NCBI RefSeq assembly: GCF_001610875.1 | Contig: NZ_CP011272.1 | Coordinates: 2,151,988 to 2,215,987, forward strand | Direction: 5' to 3' | Source: Pirellula sp. SH-Sr6A | GTDB taxonomy: Bacteria; Planctomycetota; Planctomycetia; Pirellulales; Pirellulaceae | Length of the DNA: 64,000 bases | In this document: positions 53,367 to 61,631 of the stretch, one piece after another | Layout: each line of letters starts with the position of its first letter | Position numbering within the stretch: position 1 is the first letter of the stretch | The notes under the pieces: generated by a model | The model's database searches: none | What the model was told of the DNA's origin: nothing | What the model saw: the letters and a program-made list of their open reading frames with translations, nothing else | Position numbers and translations under genes: made by a program

Positions 53367-54361
53367 CCCATGCGATGCGGAGCGAGCCGTTGGAAGTGGA
53401 ACCGAATCTTCGCAATGAGCCTTCTCGCGTTTTACGAAACGCGATCTTGTTGATTGCCATTTTGATTCCCGTGTTTCCCGTCGCGCGGGTTTATTACTGG
53501 CAGCATGCGTTGCCGCGATGGTATCTGGCGTATGCGGCAAACGAGCTGGCCGCTGAGCGGGTCGATTCAGCAACTCGAACATTGGATCGTTCGATCGAAA
53601 TGGATCCGTCGATCGCATCCGATCTTCATTACTGGCGTTTGCGACTCGACCTATTGTTGGGCCAAAAGGAATTACCCGACGAGAAGATTGAGGAATTTAT
53701 CGCGCATGCGTTCGAACAACTGGAACGCATAGAGAGTTTGCCCTTGAGGGCTGCCGTGAGCGATTGGATCGCGTCACGCTTATTGCAGGAGCGGCAAGCA
53801 CCTGCCGCGGTCCGCATCATGAGCCATTTCTTCCCGTCGATCGCCGAGCGGACCCCGGTTCAAAATAACGATCTGGCGTACGCGAGGGCGATTGCGAGGG
53901 TCAATTTGGATCTTGCCTCCAAGGAGATCGATGCCGCACTGCGAAAGACGAACGAACGAAATTCGGGCTTTCTCGATACGAAAGCGTGGGTCCTCCATCT
54001 CCAAGGCAAAAACCAGCTAGCGCAGGAGTTCTCCCAGGCCGCCATCGAGCTTCTGTACCGCGACCTCTCCGCAGTGAATCGGAACCTTGCCGATGCTTTT
54101 TATCCCGACGCGAAAATCGAGCTGATTCGGGACGAGCTGGAGGCCGAGGGGTTGGAAAAGGAGAAGACAAAGGCTGCGGAAGGACTGAAAATGCTGTCCG
54201 CGGTTACGGAATCGCAAGTCGACCAGCAGCTTCGAATGATCGCCGTACTTCGGCACCACCGGGCGTCTATCCTGGAAGCCCTCGGGGAGGAAGAGGGGGC
54301 CGCACTTGATCGACTGTGGCTGCGACTATTTGGCTTTCATGACACCGAGTCCCTTATCTAG
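53363..54361 (+). CDS. Membrane-anchored TPR-like helical protein
   Basis: A 332-residue protein with an N-terminal transmembrane helix at about residues 25-50 (AILLIAILIPVFPVARVYYW) and a helical solenoid body resembling TPR repeats (RTLDRSIEMDPSIASDLHYW, DTKAWVLHLQGKNQLAQEF). GTG 53363 overlaps the previous stop (GTGA); ATG 53375 is an alternative. Coupled translation links it to the small single-pass protein, so the two may form a membrane assembly. No enzyme motif is present. Confidence 0.72.
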   Translation: MTHAMRSEPLEVEPNLRNEPSRVLRNAILLIAILIPVFPVARVYYWQHALPRWYLAYAANELAAERVDSATRTLDRSIEMDPSIASDLHYWRLRLDLLLGQKELPDEKIEEFIAHAFEQLERIESLPLRAAVSDWIASRLLQERQAPAAVRIMSHFFPSIAERTPVQNNDLAYARAIARVNLDLASKEIDAALRKTNERNSGFLDTKAWVLHLQGKNQLAQEFSQAAIELLYRDLSAVNRNLADAFYPDAKIELIRDELEAEGLEKEKTKAAEGLKMLSAVTESQVDQQLRMIAVLRHHRASILEALGEEEGAALDRLWLRLFGFHDTESLI

Positions 54362-54526
54362 CGGGCCGGATCGCATGGGTTCTGGCCCATTTCGAATGGG
54401 GAGGCCGCCCCCACCGCAACCTGTTATTCCTAGCGAGCGAGCAGGCCTGGATCGAAATCGCTGGAAAATTCATTCCAAGGGCTCGAAAAAGTTGAAAGCC
54501 GTGCGAAAATGGTGCCGCGGCGTTCT

Positions 54527-54546
54527 ACATAGCACGAAAGCTATGT
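54527..54546 (+). promoter_or_regulatory. Hairpin in the sugar-transferase leader
   Basis: ACATAGC (54527-54533) and GCTATGT (54540-54546) form a perfect 7-bp stem with loop ACGAAA. A T5 run starts about 14 bp later, too far for a strong terminator. It lies about 50 bp before the sugar-transferase start and may be a leader structure or a weak terminator of the upstream operon. Confidence 0.4.
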
Positions 54547-54598
54547 CCCACCCACCGTTGCATTTTTAACTGGATGTACGTCTAGAGCTTGGACTTAT

Positions 54599-55720
54599 AT
54601 GTTGGGCGTCCGATTGGAGAAAAAAAGTTTTTGGCGACGTCCCCTGATGTCCAGCCGAAAATCTTCTGCATTTTTGACGGCTGAGGAGATGGAGTTGCGG
54701 CTCGCCAAGGAGCGAGAGCGATGCGATCGATATCTTCTCCATTTCTCGATGATCGCTCTGGAGTGGAATGCGGCTCCGACGAAGTCTTTACTCCGTTCGT
54801 TCGAGACGTTTCTCACCGGACGATTGAGGCTTTCGGACGAAGCCGGATTCTTGCGTACCGGCGGAATCGGTATCATTCTCCCGATGACCGATGCAGAGGG
54901 TGCCCGAAAGGTCTTGGAGACTGTCCAATCGTTTGCGGGCCATCAATCCTGGCCCATCCACGCCGAGGTTTATACTTACGTCGGTTACAAAGGTAGCGAT
55001 ACTGACCCGACCGAGTGCGGGGATGATATCGAGGATCTCCACGCTTTGGATGAGCCCTCCGAAAGTTTGGAAATGCCCAAGGAGCACTGCAAAGAATCCT
55101 TGTTAAGAATGGTCGCCAAGCCCTTTCCCAAGTGGAAGCGAGCATGCGATATCGCGGGTGCAGTCGTCGGATTGATCGTGACATCTCCCGTCTTGGTTAT
55201 TGCGTGCATCGCGGTCAAAGCGACATCTCGCGGGCCCGTGTTTTTCAAACAAATGCGATGCGGGCAGCACGGACGCCCCTTCGCCATTTATAAACTCCGA
55301 ACCATGGTGGTGAACGCAGAAGAGCTCAAAGCGTTACTCCACGAACGGAATGAACGCGATGGACCTGCATTCAAAATGAAGAACGATCCCCGAGTCACGA
55401 AGGTGGGGAGAATTCTTCGAAAGGTGGGAGCAGACGAGCTGCCACAACTGGTGAATGTGCTCAAGGGAGACATGTCGATCGTCGGACCGCGACCACTCCC
55501 TATATCGGAAGATATGCAGTGCGCATCCTGGCAGCGCCGAAGGCTCGACACGAAGCCCGGCCTGACCTGCACGTGGCAGATCAGCAAATCGAGAAACATT
55601 AGCTTTCGAGATTGGATGCGATTGGATCTTCAATATGGCTCCCGACGGTCCTTGCTACATGATGTGGAACTGATCGGCCGAACTTTTATCGCCGTTTTCT
55701 TAGGGCGTGTTGGCCACTAG
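54599..55720 (+). CDS. Bacterial sugar transferase with degenerate GGDEF-like N-terminus
   Basis: A 373-residue protein. The C-terminal half is a polyprenyl-phosphate glycosylphosphotransferase of WbaP/ExoY type: [20 protein letters not shown] membrane helix, [23 protein letters not shown], then [22 protein letters not shown]. It should link the first sugar phosphate of an exopolysaccharide repeat to undecaprenyl phosphate. The N-terminal 150 residues have the strand pattern of a GGDEF domain ([20 protein letters not shown] near residues 87-104), with GGDEF replaced by GGIGI. That half cannot make c-di-GMP and may sense it or have a structural role. Loose leader, no clear ribosome-binding site. 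Confidence 0.86.
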   Translation: MLGVRLEKKSFWRRPLMSSRKSSAFLTAEEMELRLAKERERCDRYLLHFSMIALEWNAAPTKSLLRSFETFLTGRLRLSDEAGFLRTGGIGIILPMTDAEGARKVLETVQSFAGHQSWPIHAEVYTYVGYKGSDTDPTECGDDIEDLHALDEPSESLEMPKEHCKESLLRMVAKPFPKWKRACDIAGAVVGLIVTSPVLVIACIAVKATSRGPVFFKQMRCGQHGRPFAIYKLRTMVVNAEELKALLHERNERDGPAFKMKNDPRVTKVGRILRKVGADELPQLVNVLKGDMSIVGPRPLPISEDMQCASWQRRRLDTKPGLTCTWQISKSRNISFRDWMRLDLQYGSRRSLLHDVELIGRTFIAVFLGRVGH

Positions 55721-55861
55721 CGAATACCTACCGTAGAATTCGGGGGATAGGTATCGTCTTGCACGCTCCAGTCAGGACTCCGCCTCGCGATCGTGGCGGT
55801 TGGCTGGGCGAATGGAAGTAAAGTGAGACGATTTCTGACTCTCACCCCACTGCGAGATACC

Positions 55862-58800
55862 ATGCCCCCGATAGCTAACCGCTCCGGCCTGTATTTCTAT
55901 CTGCTGACGATTGGGATCTGTCTAACCGGTTTCGTACCCAATGGTTTGGCACAGCCCCCCTCCCCCCCATTGATCGGAAAGTCTCGGCTGTTGTACTGGG
56001 CCGATGACGCCAACCAACTCTATCAGTTGCCAGCCAAAGTAGAGACCGGACCGCACGAGCAATGGACCCTAAGCGACGGAACGGAATTGAGGGGGTCCAT
56101 TGCTTTGTATGCAGATCTGGACGGGGATTTGATTACCTTTGTCGATGGGAAGCGCGTGATCGATCGCGTTCCGATCGATCGGTTTGCAGAGCAATCGCGA
56201 GCGCGCGCGGAGGGACAAATCCAGAAGAGGCGCGAACTTGTGCAACGATTGCGTGATTTGGTTCCCGTTGCTCTCGATCTGGGGCCGCAGCTGCATCCAG
56301 CCTTACTCGGATTCTTAAATTTCGAGGATGGACACATAAGGTTCTGGTACATGAAGGGGATCTTTGAAGCCCCTGAATCCGAATTTCAACCGGACCAGCT
56401 CCGCGCGCTTCAAGAAAGCTGGAAACGCCGCGATAGCATGCCAGCATGGAAATGCGTCGGAGAACCCTATCCCTTCGCGTCTCGACTGCTCGGAATCACG
56501 CCTCTTGGGTACGCGATGCAAGGCTTGATTCAAAACAATGTTGCGGTCGAGGAAATCGAATTCATCGTTCCACATGGTCTGTTCGTCGCGGCTTCTAGAA
56601 TCAGTGCGGAGTCCATCGCTAAAAACTCCCCTCGCAACGATCGTTGGCTCGATTCTCCATTTCCTAAGTGGGTGTATGGTGTCATGCAACCAGGAAGGGT
56701 GTTGATGTCCATGCCGGTTTTGAAGGGCAATCGAGTGGATTGGGAAAGTACCAAATGGCTGGAGCCCAAGCTACATACCCAAATCGGCCAGATTCAAAGA
56801 CAGACCATCCTCGCGGCGATGACTCCTCAGGCACTGACCCTCACTTCTCGGATGGTCAAAGAATCGGTCGAAAAGAACTGGTCCGTCCGCCAAGTTCTAG
56901 AGCATTGGACAGACGACAAGATCACCAGCGAGGAGGCTCGCTGGATTGGAAATATGCCGGCCAAACAGATGCAGCTCTGCAATCAATGGAGGTTGCAAGG
57001 TCTTACGCTAGCTCGCAATCAGTTCGAAGGCGTTTTACTCCATACGCAGGAAAACCTTTGGCATTTTCGCAACAACGAAAGCATGGAGGTTTTTAGTGTT
57101 CCCAAAGAAGTCATCGATCCCGAGTATCACGAGCTCGGTGAGCACGTCACCAAACGGATTCGTAAATTTTTGGAGACCCACCCCGATCCCAATTATCCCA
57201 AACCCAATCCCTACCGCCGACTGATCAGGAATATTTCCGCTGGCGGGGCGACACCTTATACAAAGCCTATTGATGTGCCTGCCGCATCCAAAACGCCTCT
57301 TGAATCGATTGAGGTCGAAGCCAGCAATGGCCGAGGCAACATCGAAAAGGTCGCGGTGCGTCGATACCACACGCACCCCGACGATTGGGCCTTCCTGGTA
57401 GGGGTAGCCTCTGCTCCGTCGCAAAGGGCGGGCACTGTGACAAGTGAAATCCAAATGGTTCTCTATGAGAAACCTCGTGACAAGCGAAAATTCAGCTACG
57501 CGTTTCCCGTACAAGGCATCCGCCGTTTCGCTTTTGGATATCTCATCCAAAAGGACGACAAGTGGGTAATGGTCGATGAAGCGATGGTTGCAAAACCGCA
57601 AGGTGATTCATTGGAAATAGCAATCGGTCGCACCGAAGCGAGACTCCAAGAGGAAGAAAAATACCGAAAGACACCGTCCACACTTGGATATGAATACGTG
57701 CTCTATGGAGTTTTCAACGGCAATGTCGTAATCGGAAAAAATGCGGTACTGGAAAGTACTGGCAAACTGCGATACACCGACATCAACAATCAGAACGTTT
57801 CGTTACCACAACACTTAACGGTGATAGAGCGGGGAGAATTCTTGCTCCAGGTGGAGCTACTAAAACTGCTGAAGGGAAAATCGGAAAGCGAGCTTACCGA
57901 GGTAAAGCCAGTCCGACCTGAAGTTCGATTGTCGTTGTATCGGGATATCGAAAAGAAGATCGCCGACCACTGGCCGATCCAGGTAAAGTATCGATCTGGC
58001 CATTACTTCGATGCGCATTTCGAAGCGATGGATGATGACGATGCAATCTTTAAGCGTATCTCAGACGACCGATATTTCCGTGTTTCCGTGCAGAGATTGC
58101 TGGAGGACGATGTCAAGGAATTGATCCGGCTCGATGCACTGCGCAAGAATGGTGAAACCTCCTATTCCAAGCGCAAGCTCGACGCGGCATCGGTCACCGA
58201 TCGCATGATTCGACTCTACAGCTCGGATTATCCTAGGATTATCGTCAATCCCGAAATTCACGCCGATAGTATTCGAATCCGCGTCAGCGACGACGATATT
58301 TATTACATTCCTACGCCCATCGTGATGGCCGACGACATAGCCGATTTGCGAAACCAAATCGCCAAGAGGAATTCGCCAACCAATGCTGCGTCGAAGTTGG
58401 ATGCTGCATTGACAGCGCAGGTGCAACCTTCGGAAACACGGCAACCTCTTCGGACAATCCCGCCAAGGTGGAAACAAAAAGTCGACTCCGTCGTCCAACG
58501 GAGCGACAAAAACTGGGTGAAATCCAGCTTCGATTGGACGACACCACCGGATGTGTCCATTTTTTCCCACAACGGTGCTTATCTCCTCACGAACTCGAAA
58601 GGGACCACTTCGACTGCAGGCTGGTTCTTAACCCGGTTTGAGGGGGACGCGAAGCCAGTCACATTGCCGATTGCCTTGGAATGCTCCAGCACGGGCCGAG
58701 TGTTCTGGAACCGAGACTGTTCCCAACTCTTCGTATTGGATGACGGAAAGCTGGTACGCCTTCGAGTACAGATTTCCCCAGACAATGCTCGCTGGGAAGT

Positions 58801-60481
58801 GTCCGATTCCACACTTCTCTCTGATCAGATTAGCCCCCTTATTTTGTCAGGACAGTCTTCGGACGGAAATAGAGTATTTCTTTTCTGTGAGAGTGGCGAA
58901 CTCTGTGTCGTAGATCTGGATACCAATCGGATTGCATCGCAAAAGATTCAGAATCCTCCTATACGGACGACGGATCGAAATCGTTTTGGTTGCTGGCCTA
59001 GCAAAAACGGTGATGCCGTTGCGATCAAAATTGTGAACGACGTCGATGTCTATTATTGCGATTCGAAGACGCTTCGGTTCAGCCTTAGTTCTTCGACCCA
59101 GATTGACGCTAGCGAGATGCCCGGGATCTTGATGGACGATATGGTGATCTACGCTGAGCCAGACGCCAGGGCATTGCGAGCCGTTCCTGCGAAACGGCCG
59201 CGGGATGTCGAGGTTTTTGCGATAAACATACCTCTCCCTTTTGTTCCTCGGCATCTTGCCATTACCCGCAGCGAGGGAGGACAACTGGGTGACTTTGTCG
59301 TCTTCGGTACGCCCACCAATCAAGAAGTGAGCGAAGCCAACCCGATGATGTCGACGCCGATGACATTCGTTTCGACGCACCCATTCCTACCGCAACGTGT
59401 TTGCACGTCAGGTGAAGTCAAAGCTTTCTCAGGGGATGGCCGACGCATCCTGCATGCAGAGCGAAACCGATTCTCCTTGATGATGGCACCCGAAACGCGC
59501 CGACTGGATTATGGCGAATTCGATGATCTCGCAAAAGAATTAATTGAGGAACAGAAGTTTGTCGAACTGGATTCGATTTGGAACTATCTCCAGACGGACG
59601 CACTTCGCAAACAAGGTTCCTTTCCCACCAAGCTGGCAGATCGCTTTTTGAGAGCCGTCTATTTCAGTTGCCTTGAATACAAACAGGAGGTTCCAGGCGA
59701 TGCCGGCGAGAGGTTCAACAAGTATGTAGTGCGTTGGATGAAGATGATGCCGGAATCGATTCTTCCACGAATGTTGGAATGCCAACGGCTTCGGGATCGA
59801 GCTTGGATGGCCAGAGGGACAGGCACGATCAATACGGTCACCGAAGAGGGTGCTGCCTTCTACCAGCAGTCGATGCGCACGTTGGTGCAAAAAATAAGAG
59901 ACCTTCTGCCTCTCGAGACCTGTTCGGTTTCGTATTACTTAGCGTTTGATGCCTGCATGGCATTGGGGCTTCCTCCGACGTCGTCCGATGCCCTTCAGGG
60001 AGCGTTCACAAGGTCGGATTCCTACGAAAGCCCCGACCCTCACCGAATTGCAGTTCTATCATTGCTTCCGCGATGGTTTGGTGAACCTGGAGATTCTGAA
60101 AAATACATCGAACAGGTTTCGGATAATCTCGGTGGGAAAGAAGGAGATGAGATGTATGCAGTGCTGATCTTGGATGCCATGAATTATGACACGAGCGAAC
60201 TACCGATGGCCAAAGTTTTGCAATGCGATCTGGATCGCATGTTACAGGGAATGAAAGAGATGGATGATGAGACACTCTCCCTCTATCTCCTGCGCGGACT
60301 CAACGGACTGTTTTGGAGCGAACGAAAACTGGAAGCCAAAGAGTTGTGGTTGCATGCGACGCGTCGTGGGGTGCTTCCTCACGTATCAACATTGTCGGTG
60401 ATTGAGAAACTTCCCCTCATGCTGGAAGCGATGGGACTGAATGATTCCCATCATCGAGTTCCGATCCGTGAACGAAGATAG
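55862..60481 (+). CDS. Giant secreted protein with SHD1-like and beta-propeller-like regions
   Basis: A 1539-residue protein with a signal peptide (LYFYLLTIGICLTGFVPNGLAQ). Residues about 65-115 (WTLSDGTELRGSIA, then RVPIDRFAEQSRARAE) resemble the SHD1 domains frequent in planctomycete exported proteins, and a second such region is near 700-745 (RSGHYFDAHFEAM). From about 870 to 1210 the sequence has repeating blade-like strands (VSIFSHNGAYLLTN, GRVFWNRDCSQLFVLDDGKLVRL) suggesting a propeller. The end is helical. ATG 55862 was chosen over 55793 because it starts the signal peptide. No catalytic motif; the function is unknown. Confidence 0.75.
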   Translation: MPPIANRSGLYFYLLTIGICLTGFVPNGLAQPPSPPLIGKSRLLYWADDANQLYQLPAKVETGPHEQWTLSDGTELRGSIALYADLDGDLITFVDGKRVIDRVPIDRFAEQSRARAEGQIQKRRELVQRLRDLVPVALDLGPQLHPALLGFLNFEDGHIRFWYMKGIFEAPESEFQPDQLRALQESWKRRDSMPAWKCVGEPYPFASRLLGITPLGYAMQGLIQNNVAVEEIEFIVPHGLFVAASRISAESIAKNSPRNDRWLDSPFPKWVYGVMQPGRVLMSMPVLKGNRVDWESTKWLEPKLHTQIGQIQRQTILAAMTPQALTLTSRMVKESVEKNWSVRQVLEHWTDDKITSEEARWIGNMPAKQMQLCNQWRLQGLTLARNQFEGVLLHTQENLWHFRNNESMEVFSVPKEVIDPEYHELGEHVTKRIRKFLETHPDPNYPKPNPYRRLIRNISAGGATPYTKPIDVPAASKTPLESIEVEASNGRGNIEKVAVRRYHTHPDDWAFLVGVASAPSQRAGTVTSEIQMVLYEKPRDKRKFSYAFPVQGIRRFAFGYLIQKDDKWVMVDEAMVAKPQGDSLEIAIGRTEARLQEEEKYRKTPSTLGYEYVLYGVFNGNVVIGKNAVLESTGKLRYTDINNQNVSLPQHLTVIERGEFLLQVELLKLLKGKSESELTEVKPVRPEVRLSLYRDIEKKIADHWPIQVKYRSGHYFDAHFEAMDDDDAIFKRISDDRYFRVSVQRLLEDDVKELIRLDALRKNGETSYSKRKLDAASVTDRMIRLYSSDYPRIIVNPEIHADSIRIRVSDDDIYYIPTPIVMADDIADLRNQIAKRNSPTNAASKLDAALTAQVQPSETRQPLRTIPPRWKQKVDSVVQRSDKNWVKSSFDWTTPPDVSIFSHNGAYLLTNSKGTTSTAGWFLTRFEGDAKPVTLPIALECSSTGRVFWNRDCSQLFVLDDGKLVRLRVQISPDNARWEVSDSTLLSDQISPLILSGQSSDGNRVFLFCESGELCVVDLDTNRIASQKIQNPPIRTTDRNRFGCWPSKNGDAVAIKIVNDVDVYYCDSKTLRFSLSSSTQIDASEMPGILMDDMVIYAEPDARALRAVPAKRPRDVEVFAINIPLPFVPRHLAITRSEGGQLGDFVVFGTPTNQEVSEANPMMSTPMTFVSTHPFLPQRVCTSGEVKAFSGDGRRILHAERNRFSLMMAPETRRLDYGEFDDLAKELIEEQKFVELDSIWNYLQTDALRKQGSFPTKLADRFLRAVYFSCLEYKQEVPGDAGERFNKYVVRWMKMMPESILPRMLECQRLRDRAWMARGTGTINTVTEEGAAFYQQSMRTLVQKIRDLLPLETCSVSYYLAFDACMALGLPPTSSDALQGAFTRSDSYESPDPHRIAVLSLLPRWFGEPGDSEKYIEQVSDNLGGKEGDEMYAVLILDAMNYDTSELPMAKVLQCDLDRMLQGMKEMDDETLSLYLLRGLNGLFWSERKLEAKELWLHATRRGVLPHVSTLSVIEKLPLMLEAMGLNDSHHRVPIRERR

Positions 60482-60512
60482 TTCGCCATTTTTTGGTGTG
60501 GAGCGAGAACTA

Positions 60513-61598
60513 TTAAAACCATCGTCGCATGCGGAAGTAAACGAGGAGTCCGGATGCGATCGCGGCCATAAGCCCCAGCGCGAAGGGATAGCCATAGTAC
60601 CAATTCAGCTCCGGCATGTTCCAGGGCGAATTGTCTTTGAAATTCATGCCATAAACACCTGCAACGAACGAAAGCGGGATGAAGATCGTCGAGATAATCG
60701 TCAGAACCTTCATCACCTCATTCATGCTATTGCTGACCGTCGATAAGTAATAATCTCTTAAGTCGGAGGTGAGTTCTCGATAGGTATCGACCGAGTCGAT
60801 AAGCTGAATGACGTGATCGTAGCAATCTCGGAGATGGACGCGGGTTTCATGGGAGATGAAGGATGTCGAGTCGCGGACCAACTCGTTCAGCATCTCGCGA
60901 TGGGGGCGAATCGATCGACGAAGCGCGAGGAGTTGCCCCCGCAACTCGTGGACTTGCATTAGGTGAGAGCCGTTGCGATCCATCGTAATCGCCTCTTCGA
61001 CTCCGTCGGCTTGTTCGGCGATCTTTTCCATCACGGGGAAATAGCTATCGATGACGGCATCGAGCAATGCGTAAAGGAGATAATCGGCCGCGGCCTCGGC
61101 CACCTTGCCTCGATGGAATTTAAGACGTTGGCGAATCGGTTCCCAACAATCTCCGGCTCTCTCCTGAAACGATAACAGCAGGCCGGGGCGAACGAAAAAG
61201 GAGAGTTGTTCGCTTTGAAATGCATCCTCTCCGTCGATCATTCGCGCGACGACGAACAAGCTATCGGAAAACTCGTCGACTTTGGCACGTTGATGTACGT
61301 TCACCACGTCTTCCATCGCCAACGGGTGTAGTCCCAGTTGCGTGGCGAGCGTCCTCAGGGTGGACTCGGATCCTAACCCAGTCACATCCACCCATACCGT
61401 AGGGTGTTGTTTCCGAATCGAATCCAGTTTGTTCAAATCGGTTAGGACGGACTCGTGAAAGCCACCGTTCCCGAATCCGATCACCCGCACATGGGTAGAG
61501 TCCGCTGCGGGATCGACCACCAATGTGCCGGGTGGGGCCCCGGGCCGGGTACGACGCTTGGCAAGCGTTTGGCTTCTTCGCCGCCGGTTCTTACCCAT
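60513..61598 (-). CDS. corA: CorA-family magnesium/cobalt transporter
   Basis: A 361-residue divalent-cation channel. The cytoplasmic part is followed by two C-terminal transmembrane helices, with the selectivity motif GMN in VAGVYGMNF and the helix ending in VYFRMRRWF. VTGLGSESTLRTLATQLGLHPLAMEDVVN is typical of the family. The N-terminus is basic (RRRRSQTLAKRRTRP). It is convergent with the giant gene, with only 31 bp between stops. Confidence 0.95.
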   Translation of the reverse strand: MGKNRRRRSQTLAKRRTRPGAPPGTLVVDPAADSTHVRVIGFGNGGFHESVLTDLNKLDSIRKQHPTVWVDVTGLGSESTLRTLATQLGLHPLAMEDVVNVHQRAKVDEFSDSLFVVARMIDGEDAFQSEQLSFFVRPGLLLSFQERAGDCWEPIRQRLKFHRGKVAEAAADYLLYALLDAVIDSYFPVMEKIAEQADGVEEAITMDRNGSHLMQVHELRGQLLALRRSIRPHREMLNELVRDSTSFISHETRVHLRDCYDHVIQLIDSVDTYRELTSDLRDYYLSTVSNSMNEVMKVLTIISTIFIPLSFVAGVYGMNFKDNSPWNMPELNWYYGYPFALGLMAAIASGLLVYFRMRRWF

Positions 61599-61631
61599 GC
61601 CGTTTCCTTGCGTTATCGATTGTTCGCTCGA

